A stretch of 64,000 bases of DNA from positions 148,510 through 212,509 of the forward strand of contig NMRA01000339.1 of NCBI GenBank assembly GCA_002633005.1, given 5' to 3'. Position 1 is the stretch's first letter; each line of letters opens with the position of its first letter. The notes below the pieces were generated by a model. It did not search any database. It saw nothing but the letters and a program-made list of their open reading frames with translations, and had not been told where the DNA came from. The DNA is from Phoronis australis. Its lineage: Eukaryota; Phoronida; Phoronidae. Below, piece by piece: positions 11,173 through 21,789 of this stretch. The position numbers were made by a program, and so were the translations under genes.

Positions 11173-12411
11173 AGCAACCTTTACTGAGCTGGCGTTTGGT
11201 AACACTGCAACTAGTGTTCAAGTACCTAAAGGGAATGCAATGCAGTGACATTTGTTGGTTAACACCACTTAACTTCAAACCGCCATAACACAAGTTCGCA
11301 AGAAGTCGGCCTTTGGCGTCAGCCAATGAGGAACTCTCGAACCAGTTGGCTTTTAATTACCTTACGCTGAATTATCTTGACAGCTTTACTGAGCATTTGT
11401 CACCATTCAAAAACACTGATTAGTAAATTTATGAGCTAATTCTTGATAAATGGTATGCAGCAGTTTGAAACTGCAGCGTTGTGTTTTATTTGAAGCTCAA
11501 ATTTGAGCAAAAATCAATTGCAATCTGGCACTTGACATCTTTGCATGACACGGAATAGAATTTGGGCAATTTCAATTATGAGGCTTCCTAAGAGAAAACC
11601 AAAGTTGTCAATGACAAACTATTGCTGGTGAAGGGTACAAAGATGTTGTATAACCTAGGCCGGATATTTTTCAGAAAAACTTGCCTGTTATTGGGAGCAC
11701 TACTGAGCAAAGAACTTGGATTTTAGGAGCAAATCTAAAATCGGTTGGCCACAATTGGCAGAGCAGTCGACATCCAAAGCGCAAAACTTGTTGTTAACGT
11801 AAGTCACTCACGCTGACTGTCACATACCGAAATGGGTCGTGCCAAGAAATTCTCGTAAGTTCATTTTTTACTAAGTCTAAGAGTTGTCACAATTTCTAAA
11901 CTTTGGAACCTCCACATCTACAAAAAAGCTATGTCTGGATTCCTATGAAGATATGACAAACTGTTGTTCCGGCTATCAACTCATCATTGCTTTCAGTTTT
12001 CTATTATGTAAGTGGAGTATGTGGAAGAACTGAACATCCAAACATATACATCGAAACAATCACCACAGTGATGATCACACCCACATTGGTAGAGATTCAC
12101 ATGTTAAATTGTTTATTTATGTTGTTATCAGGGTTCGAAACTCGAAATTTTGGCACTTAGCATTTTTGCATGACATGAAAAAGAATTTGGGAGAATTTCA
12201 TTTTACGACGCTCACTACGAGAAAACCAAAGTTGTAAACGACAAACAATTGTTGGTGAAGGGTACTAGATGTTGTAAAACCCAGGCAGGTTATTTTTCAG
12301 AAAAAACTGTTTTCTGTTATTGGGAGGACTACTTTGCGAGAGTACATACCAAGAGTAATGAGTCACAGGATAACCAATGACTTGGTGATGAAGTATAACT
12401 GGGCTGGGAAG
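11173..12411 (+). repeat. 3' flank of integrase unit A, repeated after unit B
   Basis: This non-coding block is repeated with moderate divergence at 14231-14870. Examples are GACAAACTGTTGTTCCGGCT at 11956 and 14499, and GGTTCGAAACTC at 12132 and 14673. It marks the unit boundary of the tandem array. GGTTCGAAACTC resembles an RNA polymerase III B box, but I see no matching A box. Confidence 0.65.
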
Positions 12412-12588
12412 GCTGGTGACGTTCCCAATAATGCATCAGGCCAATAACGCTTCCAGGATGTGGTTTGAGCATGCGCTCGTCTTTCGTTTCTCCGGCTTCT
12501 CTGTATCCATCGTAAATCTTGTCGTTGATAAAGCCCGCTGTAAGCATCACAACTCAATCGCCTGCACCTTGACCTTTCATTTTCCAAA

Positions 12589-14230
12589 ATGGAGAGAAAG
12601 TACGATGTCAAGGATGTGTTCAATTACTTGTCGAAGGAGATCGCGCATAGTAGTTTGACCAAGAACGAGCGAGCATTCTGAAGATATGCAAGGAAGTTTT
12701 GTTTGGGTAAGTTTACAAATGCTTAAATGGAACTTTTTCCCGTTGCACGATTCAAGTTCAATATTTAGCTGCTATCAAATAACGAATAGTGGGCAACAAG
12801 GTTTTTTAATTTCCATAGATTAAATATGTATATGTATATGAATGGTATATCGCAGGTTACGCAAAAAGACGTGAGAAAACAATTGATACTGTACGAGTTG
12901 ACTTTGGATACACACACTTTCAATTGTTTTGCAAAGTGAAAAACCTTATTAGTTGTTGCAGCTCATGGTTTCAACTCCAGAGCATTTTTAATTGCATAAG
13001 TAATTGTTTCACCGTATTAACTGAAAACTTTAAGTGACTTGTTAATCTCTACATGTAATAAACAGTCAGTGTCTCTTTATTATTTTCTTCCTTTTTAACT
13101 TTCCCGCTGCATTGGTAATGAATGTAATCGTCACTGAATTCTTTTTATTTGCAGATGAGGGCGCCATGAAGTATGAGATTAAAAAAAGAAATGGGGAGAT
13201 GGTGCTGAAATTGGTTGTGGTGGATTACGCTGGGAAACGTCAAGTGTTCGACGACATGCATGTGAATGGAGGTCACATGGCGTTTAAGAACACAGAGTTT
13301 AAGATAAGTTAAAGTTTTTATTGGTTAGGAATCAGAGCAAATGTTGAAAGGTGGATTGCAGAGTGCGACAGAGTCGGAGGGAGACAAACGTTCTTACTGT
13401 ACCCCCCGAGTAAAAGCTAATCGTGACAACTGAAACGTTTGAAACTCTTGGCATTGATCTGACTGGTCCACTGGTGACCACAAAAGATGGGATTAAGTAC
13501 ACGATAACCAGCACTGACCTTTATTCAAAGTTTGTCTTCATCTTTGCAATACCGCATAAGGCATTTATCCCGTGTTCAATTTGTTTGGGCCATCTAAACA
13601 CATTAATCACTGATCAGGGAAGAGAGTTCTGTAGCGATTTGATTTTAACTATGTTCATGTTGTTTGGTGTGAAGCATTTAATAACGCTACCTTATCACCT
13701 GCAGACCAATGAGCAGGATGAGTGTACAAACCAAACGGTGAAGCGCATTCTGCTCAAGAGTGCATCATCAGATCACAAAGAAAACTGGGATAAATACATT
13801 AATTCCGCACAATTCATGATCAATACCTCTCGTGACAATACCACCAAGTTCAGTCCCTTTTACTTAATGTTCTTGCGCGAACCGCGTCACTTTTCAAACG
13901 GCACTCCTCTAGTGAAGTACAGAGGCTGTGGACCTCAATGCATTATGCATTAACCTTCCAGTTTCGGATAATGTCATTAGTGAAAAAGAGGTCAACGAGA
14001 GAGTTGAACATATGAACTCCATTAAGAAAATCGTTGACGTCAATGTGTTAAAGGTTAACTCAAAACAAAAAAACAAAAACAATATGAATCCAAAACGAAA
14101 TCAAATTTCCTATGTGTTAGGTTGTATTCGTAAGGCAGTTTCCATCGGAAGTCGAATGTTTGAATTTTATAACCGACAGTCTTCGAAGGAAACGATATTT
14201 GTTGGCCACTCCACAAACGTGAGTTTATAA
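12589..14230 (+). pseudogene. GIN/KRBA2-type integrase, copy B (two exons)
   Basis: Exon 1 is 12589-12706 (start MERKYDVKDVFNYLSKEI; donor GTAAGT) and exon 2 starts at 13155 after TTTGCAG. The phase-1 junction gives Asp (G + AT) and reads on as DEGAMKYEIKKRNGE. Exon 1 has an in-frame TGA where copy C has TGG. Exon 2 has TAA at 13310, loses frame near 13370 within the zinc motif (first Cys kept, ECDR), then runs 13423-13953 through TLGIDLTGPL, ITDQGREFCSD and TNEQDECTNQTVKRILLKSA, preserving the D,D-35-E spacing. The tail 13928-14230 is rearranged and lysine/asparagine-rich instead of the GPYTISEL ending of copy A. It is the best preserved of the three copies, but still a pseudogene. Confidence 0.82.
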
Positions 14231-15051
14231 AACTACATGCAGAGCCTAAAACAAGAAATGGCCCTAAGTTGTGGAAGTAAGGTTAGAACCAGGTCTGTCT
14301 AAAATCAGTTAGCCACAACTGGCACAGCGATTAACATCCAACGTGCAAAATTCCTTGTTAACGCAAGTTACTCACCCTGTCTGTCACATACCAACATGGG
14401 CCCTGTTCCAAGAAACTGACCTAACATTTGTCAAAATTTCTAAACTTTGCAACTTCCACATCTGTAAAAAGGCTATGTCTGGATTCCTATGAAGATATGA
14501 CAAACTGTTGTTCCGGCTATCAACTCGTCATTGCTTTCAGTTTTCTATTATGTAAGTGGAGTATGTGGAAAAACTGAACATCCAAACATACACATCGAAA
14601 CAATCACCACAGTGATGTTCACACCCAGATTGTTAGAGATTCACATGTTAAATTGTTATTTATGTTGTTATCGGGGTTCGAAACTCCCAATTTTGCCACT
14701 TAGCATTTTTTCATGACATGAACAAGAATTTGGGACAAAATCATTTTACGAGGATGGCTAAGAGAAAACCAAAGTTGTCAACGACAAACAAATGTTGGTG
14801 AAGCGTAGGTAAATGTTGTAAAATCCAGGCTGGTTATTTTTCAGAAAAATCTGCTGGGAAGACCGAAGTCGTGCCCAATAATGCATCGGTCCAATAATGC
14901 GTCCAGGATGTGGTTTGCGTATGCGTTCGGCTTTCGTTTCTCAGGCTTCCGGTTCTACATAATTCTGTATCCATTGTCAATCTGTCGTTGATAAAGCCCG
15001 CTGTAAGCATCACAACTCAATCGCCTGTACCTTAACCTTGTGTTTTCCAAA
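14231..15051. repeat. 3' flank of unit B and 5' flank of unit C
   Basis: 14290-14860 is a diverged copy of 11720-12330. From about 14870 the sequence matches the 5' flank of copy B (GTGCCCAATAATGCATCGGT here, GTTCCCAATAATGCATCAGG at 12419). The unit period is about 2.45 kb. No independent gene is seen. Confidence 0.65.
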
Positions 15052-16799
15052 ATGGAGCGAAAATACGATGTCAAGGACGTGTTCAACTACTTGTCGAAGG
15101 AGATCGCGCCTAGTGGTTTGACCATGAACGAACGAGGAACGTTTTGGAGTTATGCAAGGAAGTTTTGTTTGGATAAGTTTACGTTTGCTTAAATGGAACT
15201 TTTTCCCGTTGCATGATTGCAGTTCAGTATTTCGCTGTAATCAAGTACCGAAGAGTGGGCAACAAGACTTTCTGAATTTCCGTAGAGTAATCTGTATATA
15301 TATGGTACATCGTAGGTCACACAAAGCGACGAGAAGTAACAATTGATACTGTACGAGTTGACTTTAGATACACACACTTTCAATTCTTTTGCAAACTGAA
15401 AAACCTAAACAGTTGTTGTAGCTCAGGTTTTCAATACGTAAGTAATTCTTTCATCGTGTTAACTGAAAACTTAAACGGACTTGTTCATCTCTACAAGTAA
15501 TTAGCAGTCAGTGTCTTTTTATTAAATTTGTTTCCTTTTTTGCTCTCCAGCTGCATTGGTAATGAATGTAATCGTCATTGAATTTCTTTCAATTGCAGAT
15601 GAGGGCGCCATGAAGTATAAGATTAAAAAAAGAAATGGCGAGATGGTGGTGAAATTGGTTGTGATGGATGACGCTGGGAAATGTCAAGTGTTCGATGACG
15701 TGCATGTGAATGGAGGTCACATGGCGTTGAAGAACGCAGAGTTTAAGATAAGTGAAAGTTTTTATTGGTTAGGAATCAGATCAAATGTTGAAAGCTGGAT
15801 TGCAGAGTACGACCGATGTCAGAGGGAGACAAACATTCTGATGGTTCCCCGCGGGTTAAAGCCAATCGTAACAACTGAAACGTTTGAAACTCTTGAGATT
15901 GGTCCCCTGGTGATCACATAAAATGGGAAAAAGGAAACATAACGTTAGCCATCACTGACATCTATTCGAAGTTTGTCTTCAACTTCGCAATGCCCGATAA
16001 GGCCTGTGTTTAATTTTTTTGGGCCATCTTAACACATTATCACTGATCACGAAAGAGAGTTCTGTAACGATCCGATTTTAAGTATGTTTACGTTGTTTGG
16101 TGTGAAGCATTTAGTAACGCTACCTTATCACCCGCTGTGGCAATATTCCTTTACTACTAGTGAATTAAGACATTTGGGAATCATCTCCCCTGTAAGAACT
16201 CTTATTGCTGAGAAGTTTTTGTTCTCCCTCTTCCTGTTTGTGAGCAAACCATGCTTTTGAAGAATTTAAAGTTCTGCGATTGAAATTGAACTTTCTTTGG
16301 TAAGACACAAGGATACATGGTGTCAGAAGCGGAATAAAATGGCTGAAAGCACGCATGCACTAATACCTCAAATGTTCCACTTCCACCTACAATTAACATT
16401 AACCAAGACAACTTGGCAAAGACTACGCAAACTTGACAGTATTTGTGGCATGCGTATGAACTGGTCATTGAAATTTCTGTCTTAAGACAAAAGCGATACA
16501 CCCCCAGACCAATGGGCAGGATGAGTGTACAAAGCAAACGGTAAAGCACATTCTGCTCAAGAGTGCACCTTCTGATCACAAAAAAGACTGGGATAAATAC
16601 ATTAATACTGCACAATTTGCTATCAATACCTCTCGCCAGGCTACCAACAAGTTCAGTGCCTTCCACTTAATGTTCTTGTGAGAACTGTGTCACTTTTCAA
16701 AGGTTGCTCTTCGTGAGAAGTAAAGAGGCTCTGGACCTCAATGCACTTACCTCCGGTTCCAGATAACGTCATAAATGAAAGCCAGATTTGAACACATGT
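15052..16799 (+). pseudogene. GIN/KRBA2-type integrase, copy C, split by an LTR insertion
   Basis: Exon 1 is 15052-15172, free of stops (MERKYDVKDVFNYLSKEIAP), but its donor is mutated from GTAAGT to ATAAGT. Exon 2 starts at 15599. It keeps the second zinc Cys (EYDRCQRE) but has lost the Asp of the GID motif through a small deletion (TLEIGPL). Further frame breaks lie near 15920 and 16010. At 16135 the sequence stops at a 365-bp element and resumes at 16501 with GGCAGGATGAGTGTACAAAG and the region around LLKSAPSDHKKDWDKYINTA. It ends at 16799, at the point where the left assembly contig lacks 1,087 bp present on the right of the gap. Confidence 0.82.
16136..16500 (+). mobile_element. Miniature LTR (TRIM-like) element inserted in integrase copy C
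   Basis: The insertion starts TGTGGCAATATT and ends AAGCGATACA (TG...CA) and is flanked by CCCGC (16131-16135) and CCCCC (16501-16505), a 5-bp target duplication with one change. The putative 5' LTR is 16136-16316, ending GACACAAGGATACA. It is followed at once by TGGTGTCAGAAGCGG (16317-16331), which fits a primer binding site complementary to the 3' end of a tRNA-Leu. An ATGG start and short reading frame follow. 16444-16500 begins TGTGGCA and ends AAGACAAAAGCGATACA, like the 5' LTR ends, so it is best read as an internally deleted 3' LTR. The interior is only about 130 bp, so it is non-autonomous or a deletion product. Confidence 0.72.
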
Positions 16800-17582
16800 T
16801 GTTTGAAAGTAACTGTTAAACTATAAGTGAAATGCATATCCTCTGAAGAGGACCGTGATAAAAACATTGGGGAGATTTAGTAGCCATGACGAAAGCAGTG
16901 TGGGCATCATTTTTCCACACATATTCAAGTGACTATGACCCACCATTTGAGATGTCCTGAAGGCACTGGGTCATAGTGCTTTTACAACTGTGCAGTAGCT
17001 GAGGATATTGCATCGTGGAACCACTTAAAGTTTCTACTGCCACAACACGTTGCGCTGTTACTGCTCCCAATCTACAAGAGGTGATGTGATCCACAGTTTT
17101 CACAATGCTGCCTCAGTGGAAAGACCTCAAATGCAAATGAGGCATTTCACTAAACTGAGTGGAGGTTATGTCCAAATGAGAGGTGGTCATACCGTAGAAC
17201 AGTGGACACAACTCTAGCAACATGTGTGCAGAAGTTCAACAAGAGGTGATCAGCTATCACTGATGTCCTTGAGCTTGAAGCAACTTCTGGCACCTACACT
17301 ACGGAAAATGTTGACAAGAGCGACATGAACGGCGTCAAGAAGTCTAGTGGACAAGTATCTGACAAAGCTGCAAAGTGTTGTCTAACAATCGAAGCATCAA
17401 CGCTAATGAAAGACAAGAACAGAAAGTCAGAGAGGGTATTCAGCATGCCCAGGACAATTTCAGATAATCCAGACCCTATACTAAATTTGTAGTAGTCACT
17501 TGTTGCCAAACCATGGAATAAGATATAGTCGTTTCTTGGGTGACAGGGACACTAAATTTTATAAGCATGTTTCTGAAGCGAA
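16524..17582 (+). repeat. Left copy of a contig-end duplication
   Basis: 16524-16799 matches 18261-18536 nearly base for base, and 16800-17582 matches 19624-20408 with a few substitutions and small indels. The left copy runs exactly into the N gap. It contains the end of integrase copy C, a block of unknown nature (16800-17480) and the first codons of a Mutator-like transposase fragment (HGIRYSRFLGDRDTKFYKHV from about 17515). Confidence 0.85.
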
Positions 17583-18260
17583 NNNNNNNNNNNNNNNNNN
17601 NNNNNNNNNNNNNNNNNNNNNNNNNNNNNNNNNNNNNNNNNNNNNNNNNNNNNNNNNNNNNNNNNNNNNNNNNNNNNNNNNNNNNNNNNNNNNNNNNNNN
17701 NNNNNNNNNNNNNNNNNNNNNNNNNNNNNNNNNNNNNNNNNNNNNNNNNNNNNNNNNNNNNNNNNNNNNNNNNNNNNNNNNNNNNNNNNNNNNNNNNNNN
17801 NNNNNNNNNNNNNNNNNNNNNNNNNNNNNNNNNNNNNNNNNNNNNNNNNNNNNNNNNNNNNNNNNNNNNNNNNNNNNNNNNNNNNNNNNNNNNNNNNNNN
17901 NNNNNNNNNNNNNNNNNNNNNNNNNNNNNNNNNNNNNNNNNNNNNNNNNNNNNNNNNNNNNNNNNNNNNNNNNNNNNNNNNNNNNNNNNNNNNNNNNNNN
18001 NNNNNNNNNNNNNNNNNNNNNNNNNNNNNNNNNNNNNNNNNNNNNNNNNNNNNNNNNNNNNNNNNNNNNNNNNNNNNNNNNNNNNNNNNNNNNNNNNNNN
18101 NNNNNNNNNNNNNNNNNNNNNNNNNNNNNNNNNNNNNNNNNNNNNNNNNNNNNNNNNNNNNNNNNNNNNNNNNNNNNNNNNNNNNNNNNNNNNNNNNNNN
18201 NNNNNNNNNNNNNNNNNNNNNNNNNNNNNNNNNNNNNNNNNNNNNNNNNNNNNNNNNNNN
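17583..18260. other. Assembly gap (678 N)
   Basis: A run of N. Because both sides carry the same sequence, the gap may be an artefact of two unmerged overlapping contigs and contain no real missing DNA. Any open frame across it is meaningless. Confidence 0.99.
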
Positions 18261-18590
18261 AGTGTACAAAGCAAACGGTAAAGCACATTCTGCTCAAGAG
18301 TGCACCTTCTGATCACAAAAAAGACTGGGATAAATACATTAATACTGCACAATTTGCGATCAATACCTCTCGCCAGGCTACCAACAAGTTCAGTGCCTTC
18401 CACTTAATGTTCTTGTGAGAACTGTGTCACTTTTCAATGGTTGCTCTTCGTGAGAAGTAAAGAGGCTCTGGACCTCAATGCACTGACCTCCGGTTCCAGA
18501 TAACGTCATAAATGAAAGCCAGATTTGAACACATGTACTCCATTAAGGAATTCGTTGACGTCAAAATGGAAAGGGCCATGTAAAAAAAAA
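18261..18590 (+). pseudogene. Integrase C-terminal fragment, right of the gap
   Basis: This is the same sequence as 16524-16799 (TVKHILLKSAPSDHKKDWDK, stop at 18416-18418). It then continues for about 50 bp of integrase-like sequence (YSIKEFVDVKM) that is absent from the left copy. It probably represents the other allele of integrase copy C, not a fourth gene. Confidence 0.75.
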
Positions 18591-18599
18591 TGCATCACA

Positions 18600-19230
18600 A
18601 ATGGTGTGCTCTTAGGGTTGCTTATTTGGCCACTAGATGGTGCAAAAACATACAATCCATCTGAAAACGGGAACATGTCAGTGCTTCTTTAATAGAAAGC
18701 GATACACCAAATTTCATAGAAAGGCCATCACGGAACTTCAGAGAAACAAAGGAAAACAGAATGGAATGAAATTGCCACTAGGGGGCACAGTGTTCATTGG
18801 ATCTGCCTAAAAGTCGTCATTGTCTGTTGTTAGCTTCATATAAATACACTTACTAAATATAATTAAGATCCTGCAGTGGGTTTAAAAGATACAGCTATGG
18901 ACTTGAAAACAGCAAAAATGGCCACTAGCTGGCGCAAAGTACCTTGATTCCATCCGAAAATGGGAGGATAGTGTCATCTCACCAATTGATGCTTGTATTC
19001 TAAATTTTATGAAAATCTGTTGAGGACCTTTGAAGATACAGAGGTAAACATAAAACTAAAATTGCCAACCAGGGGGCACACCAGTGGTCAGATTCATCCC
19101 AAAATCCTTGTCGTCCCTTCTCAACATCATATAAACTCCCTTCGTAAATTTAGTAAAGATTATGCCAACGGTTTACGAGATACAGCCATGGGCGCAAAAA
19201 AGAAACTGCCTCTAGGAGGCACCACAGTAG
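18600..19230 (+). repeat. Five-unit tandem repeat, 143-147 bp, each with a CTCF-core-like site
   Basis: Motif starts: 18629 (GCCACTAGATGGTGC), 18774 (GCCACTAGGGGGCAC), 18921 (GCCACTAGCTGGCGC), 19064 (CCAACCAGGGGGCAC region) and 19207 (GCCTCTAGGAGGCAC). Between motifs the units share phrases such as GAAAA.GGGA, TTTCATA.AAA and GAGATACAG, and adjacent units alternate between two subtypes, hinting at a ~290-bp higher-order unit. 18775-18788 fits the vertebrate CTCF core in all 14 positions; two others fit 13 of 14. The array lies entirely within the 1,087-bp segment missing from the left contig. A related array is at 2.15-2.46 kb. Confidence 0.8.
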
Positions 19231-19623
19231 CCATTCATCAGAAAATCATCCTCAGCTGTCCACTTCATAGTAAAAACATACATGCCTCTCATGTAACACC
19301 GAAAATGTAAGTTAACTTTCACCTGGGACTGGGTAACGTGCCTAGACTACTGCCTAACAATAAACACAGCTCACTTGCGACACTTGTCCTTGACTTGGAA
19401 TTCAATACATGAAGTATGTTGAATTTTATTTTCAGCAATATTGACTTTCTTCATTTACATCCTAGCTGCTCTTACTGTTCACAGTCTGTTACAGTTGGTT
19501 CAATTTATAAAATATAAAACGAGAATAAATGATAACAACAGAATGCCAAACAATATATTTTTTTATATTTAATAGTGCAATAATAATACTGTATACTCTG
19601 TTATATTATGAAACGCCTTTTCT
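19231..19623. other. AT-rich non-coding DNA, no gene seen
   Basis: AT-rich sequence with no exon-like segment; it is the right end of the segment present only on the right side of the gap. Confidence 0.5.
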
Positions 19624-20408
19624 TGTTTGAAAGTAACTGTTAAACTATAAGTGAAATGCATATCCTCTGAAGAGGAACGTGATAAAAGCATTCGGGAGAT
19701 TTAGTAGCCATGAGGAAAGCAGTGTGGGCATCATTTTTCCACACATACTCAAGTGACTATGACCCTCACCATTTGAGATGTCCTGAAGGCACTGGGTCAT
19801 AGTGCTTTTACAACTGTGCAGTAGCTGAGGATATTGCATGGTGGAACCACTTAAAGTTTCTACTGCCACAACACGTTGCGCTGTTACTGCTCCCAATCTA
19901 CAAGAGGTGATGTGATCCACAGTTTTCACAATGCTGCCTCAGTGGAAAGACCTCAAATGCAAATGAGGCATTTCACTAAACTGGGTGGAAGTTATGTCCA
20001 AATGAGAGGTGGTCATACCGTAGAACAGCGGACACAACTCTAGCAACATGTGTGCAGAAGTTCAACAAGAGGTGATCAGCTATCACTGATGTCCTTGAGC
20101 TTGAAGCAACTTCTGGCACCTACACTACGGAAAATGTTGACAAGAGCGACATGAACCGCGTCAAGAAGTCTAGTGGACAAGTATCTGACAAAGCTGCAAA
20201 GTGTTGTCTAACAATCGACGCATCAACGCTAATGAAAGACAAGACCAGAAAGTCAGAGAGGGTATTCAGCATGCCCAGGACAATTTTAGATAATCCAGAC
20301 CCTATACTAAATTTGTAGTAGTCACTTGTTGCCAAACCATGGAATAAGATATAGTCGTTTCTTGGGTGACAGGGACACTAAATTTTACAAGCATGTTTCT
20401 GAAGCGAA
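19624..20408 (+). repeat. Right copy of the contig-end duplication
   Basis: Matches 16800-17582. No known domain is visible in 19624-20290; an open frame at 19645-19929 on the minus strand is unrecognised. From about 20330 the sequence codes for the transposase fragment listed next. Confidence 0.8.
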
Positions 20409-21085
20409 TCCCAGTTTAGCCAGATGACAACAGGATTGACAACTTAAGAGTGTGATGGACACATTCAGAAACGAATGGGAAGTGGTGCACAGAAAAAATG
20501 TAAGAGCTGAAGGGGAAAGTGTTCGGTCTACTAGATGGCAAAACCAATCAAGGCATAGGTGTGGGAAACCTTACGAAGAAGGCCATCAAGTGAATCCATG
20601 GCCATTAGGGTGCTGCTACCATGAGAACCCGTGATGTACAGGGAATGAACAAGGCTAACTGGGAAATTTTTCATCACTGCATCCGTGACCATTAGTATTG
20701 CGCACAGCAGTGCTCCTCTCGCACTGGTTATGGTTATGGTTCTCCTCAGAAAATGTGCCCACGGTGGAACACAAAACAAATGTGTAGTGCAATAAGACCA
20801 GTGTTTGACACACTGTCAGATGTAGACCTACTCAGAAAATGTGCCCACGGTAGAAAACAAAACACAAGTATAGTGGAATAAGATCAGTGTTCGACACACT
20901 GTCAGATGTACACCTACTCAGAAAATGTGCCCATGGTGGAACACAAAAAAATGTATAGTGCAATAAGACCATTGTTTGGCACACTGGCAGATGTAGACCT
21001 ATTCAGAAAATGGGCCCACGGTAGAACACAAAACACAATCAAAAGCCATCACAATTTGATTTTGGAATGTTTTAATTTCTTTTGC
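20325..21085 (+). pseudogene. Mutator-like transposase, C-terminal half
   Basis: Translation in shifting frames follows the family order seen in the better copy at 54-55.4 kb: HGIRYSRFLGDRDTKFYKHV (catalytic Asp region, compare YLGDGDSK), GHIQKRMG near 20470, VGNLTKKAIK near 20570, then SAIRPVFDTLSDVDLLRKCA with HGRTQN. There are many stops. The last motif is repeated because an 86-bp stretch has been tandemly amplified (20745-21040). It lies upstream of an N-terminal fragment on the same strand, so the two halves are out of order. Confidence 0.75.
20745..21040 (+). repeat. 86-bp tandem repeat inside transposase coding sequence
   Basis: CTCAGAAAATGTGCCCACGG or its variant starts at 20745, 20831, 20917 and 21002 (periods 86, 86, 85). 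Each unit codes in one frame for the RPVFDTLSDVDLLRKCAHG segment. As 86 is not a multiple of three, each added unit shifts the frame. Confidence 0.9.
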
Positions 21086-21785
21086 ATATTGTGAAAGACA
21101 CTTCAGCTGCATACGGAGGATCAAAATATGTGCCGCAATCGACTGAGTAGCAAGGTGTTGTGAAGCCTAGTAGCTGTATCTCAGCATGGGAAAGATGCCG
21201 AACTTTTTGATTTTGATGCTGCAGCTGAGATGTTCAATACGGAACAGAGAGTTTAAGTTGTACAAGGAAAGGGTATACCATTAAAAACTCTCAATTTTAC
21301 TCAAATTGTATTTTTTCAGATTTGTGTGGTCCAAATAATATCCAAATATGAAAGTTGAATTAAACCTACAAATACTCTAAAAGTACTTTTAAAATAAGCT
21401 ACATTCAATGAAAAGTTGGCTAGAGTGAACCAATTACATATTCATGAATTTCAAATGTGAAAAACTTGACTTATAGAAATGCTAGAATCAAAATTTAAAA
21501 ACCAGAATCTGTTACTCATAAAATACCTTCTCTGGTAAAAAATCATATTAAAAAATAATTTCTATTACCTAATGTTGATACAGACTCTAATAGGATTGAG
21601 TGAAAATAAGTTAATCAGATTGAAGCTTTCAAAAGCCTTTGGCTAACCACTCACTTCCTGTCTCTGAGAACATGGAAATCTGTTTCTCAATCTCGCGAGT
21701 GTTTAGTTTTTGCTTAGTATTTTAACAGTTAGTCAGTTACTACATTAATAATTTCACTGTGGACACTTTCTACCATACAACCACC
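21086..21785. other. AT-rich spacer, no gene seen
   Basis: Low-complexity-leaning AT-rich DNA between the two transposase halves; no exon or repeat structure is recognised. Confidence 0.5.
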
Positions 21786-21789
21786 AATT

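Noticed and set aside
16202-16666. 154-aa minus-strand open frame
   Set aside because: It spans the boundary of the inserted LTR element and the opposite strand of integrase sequence, so it is an accident of the insertion.
17476-18418. Long open frames running through the N gap
   Set aside because: They consist almost entirely of unknown residues and carry no information.
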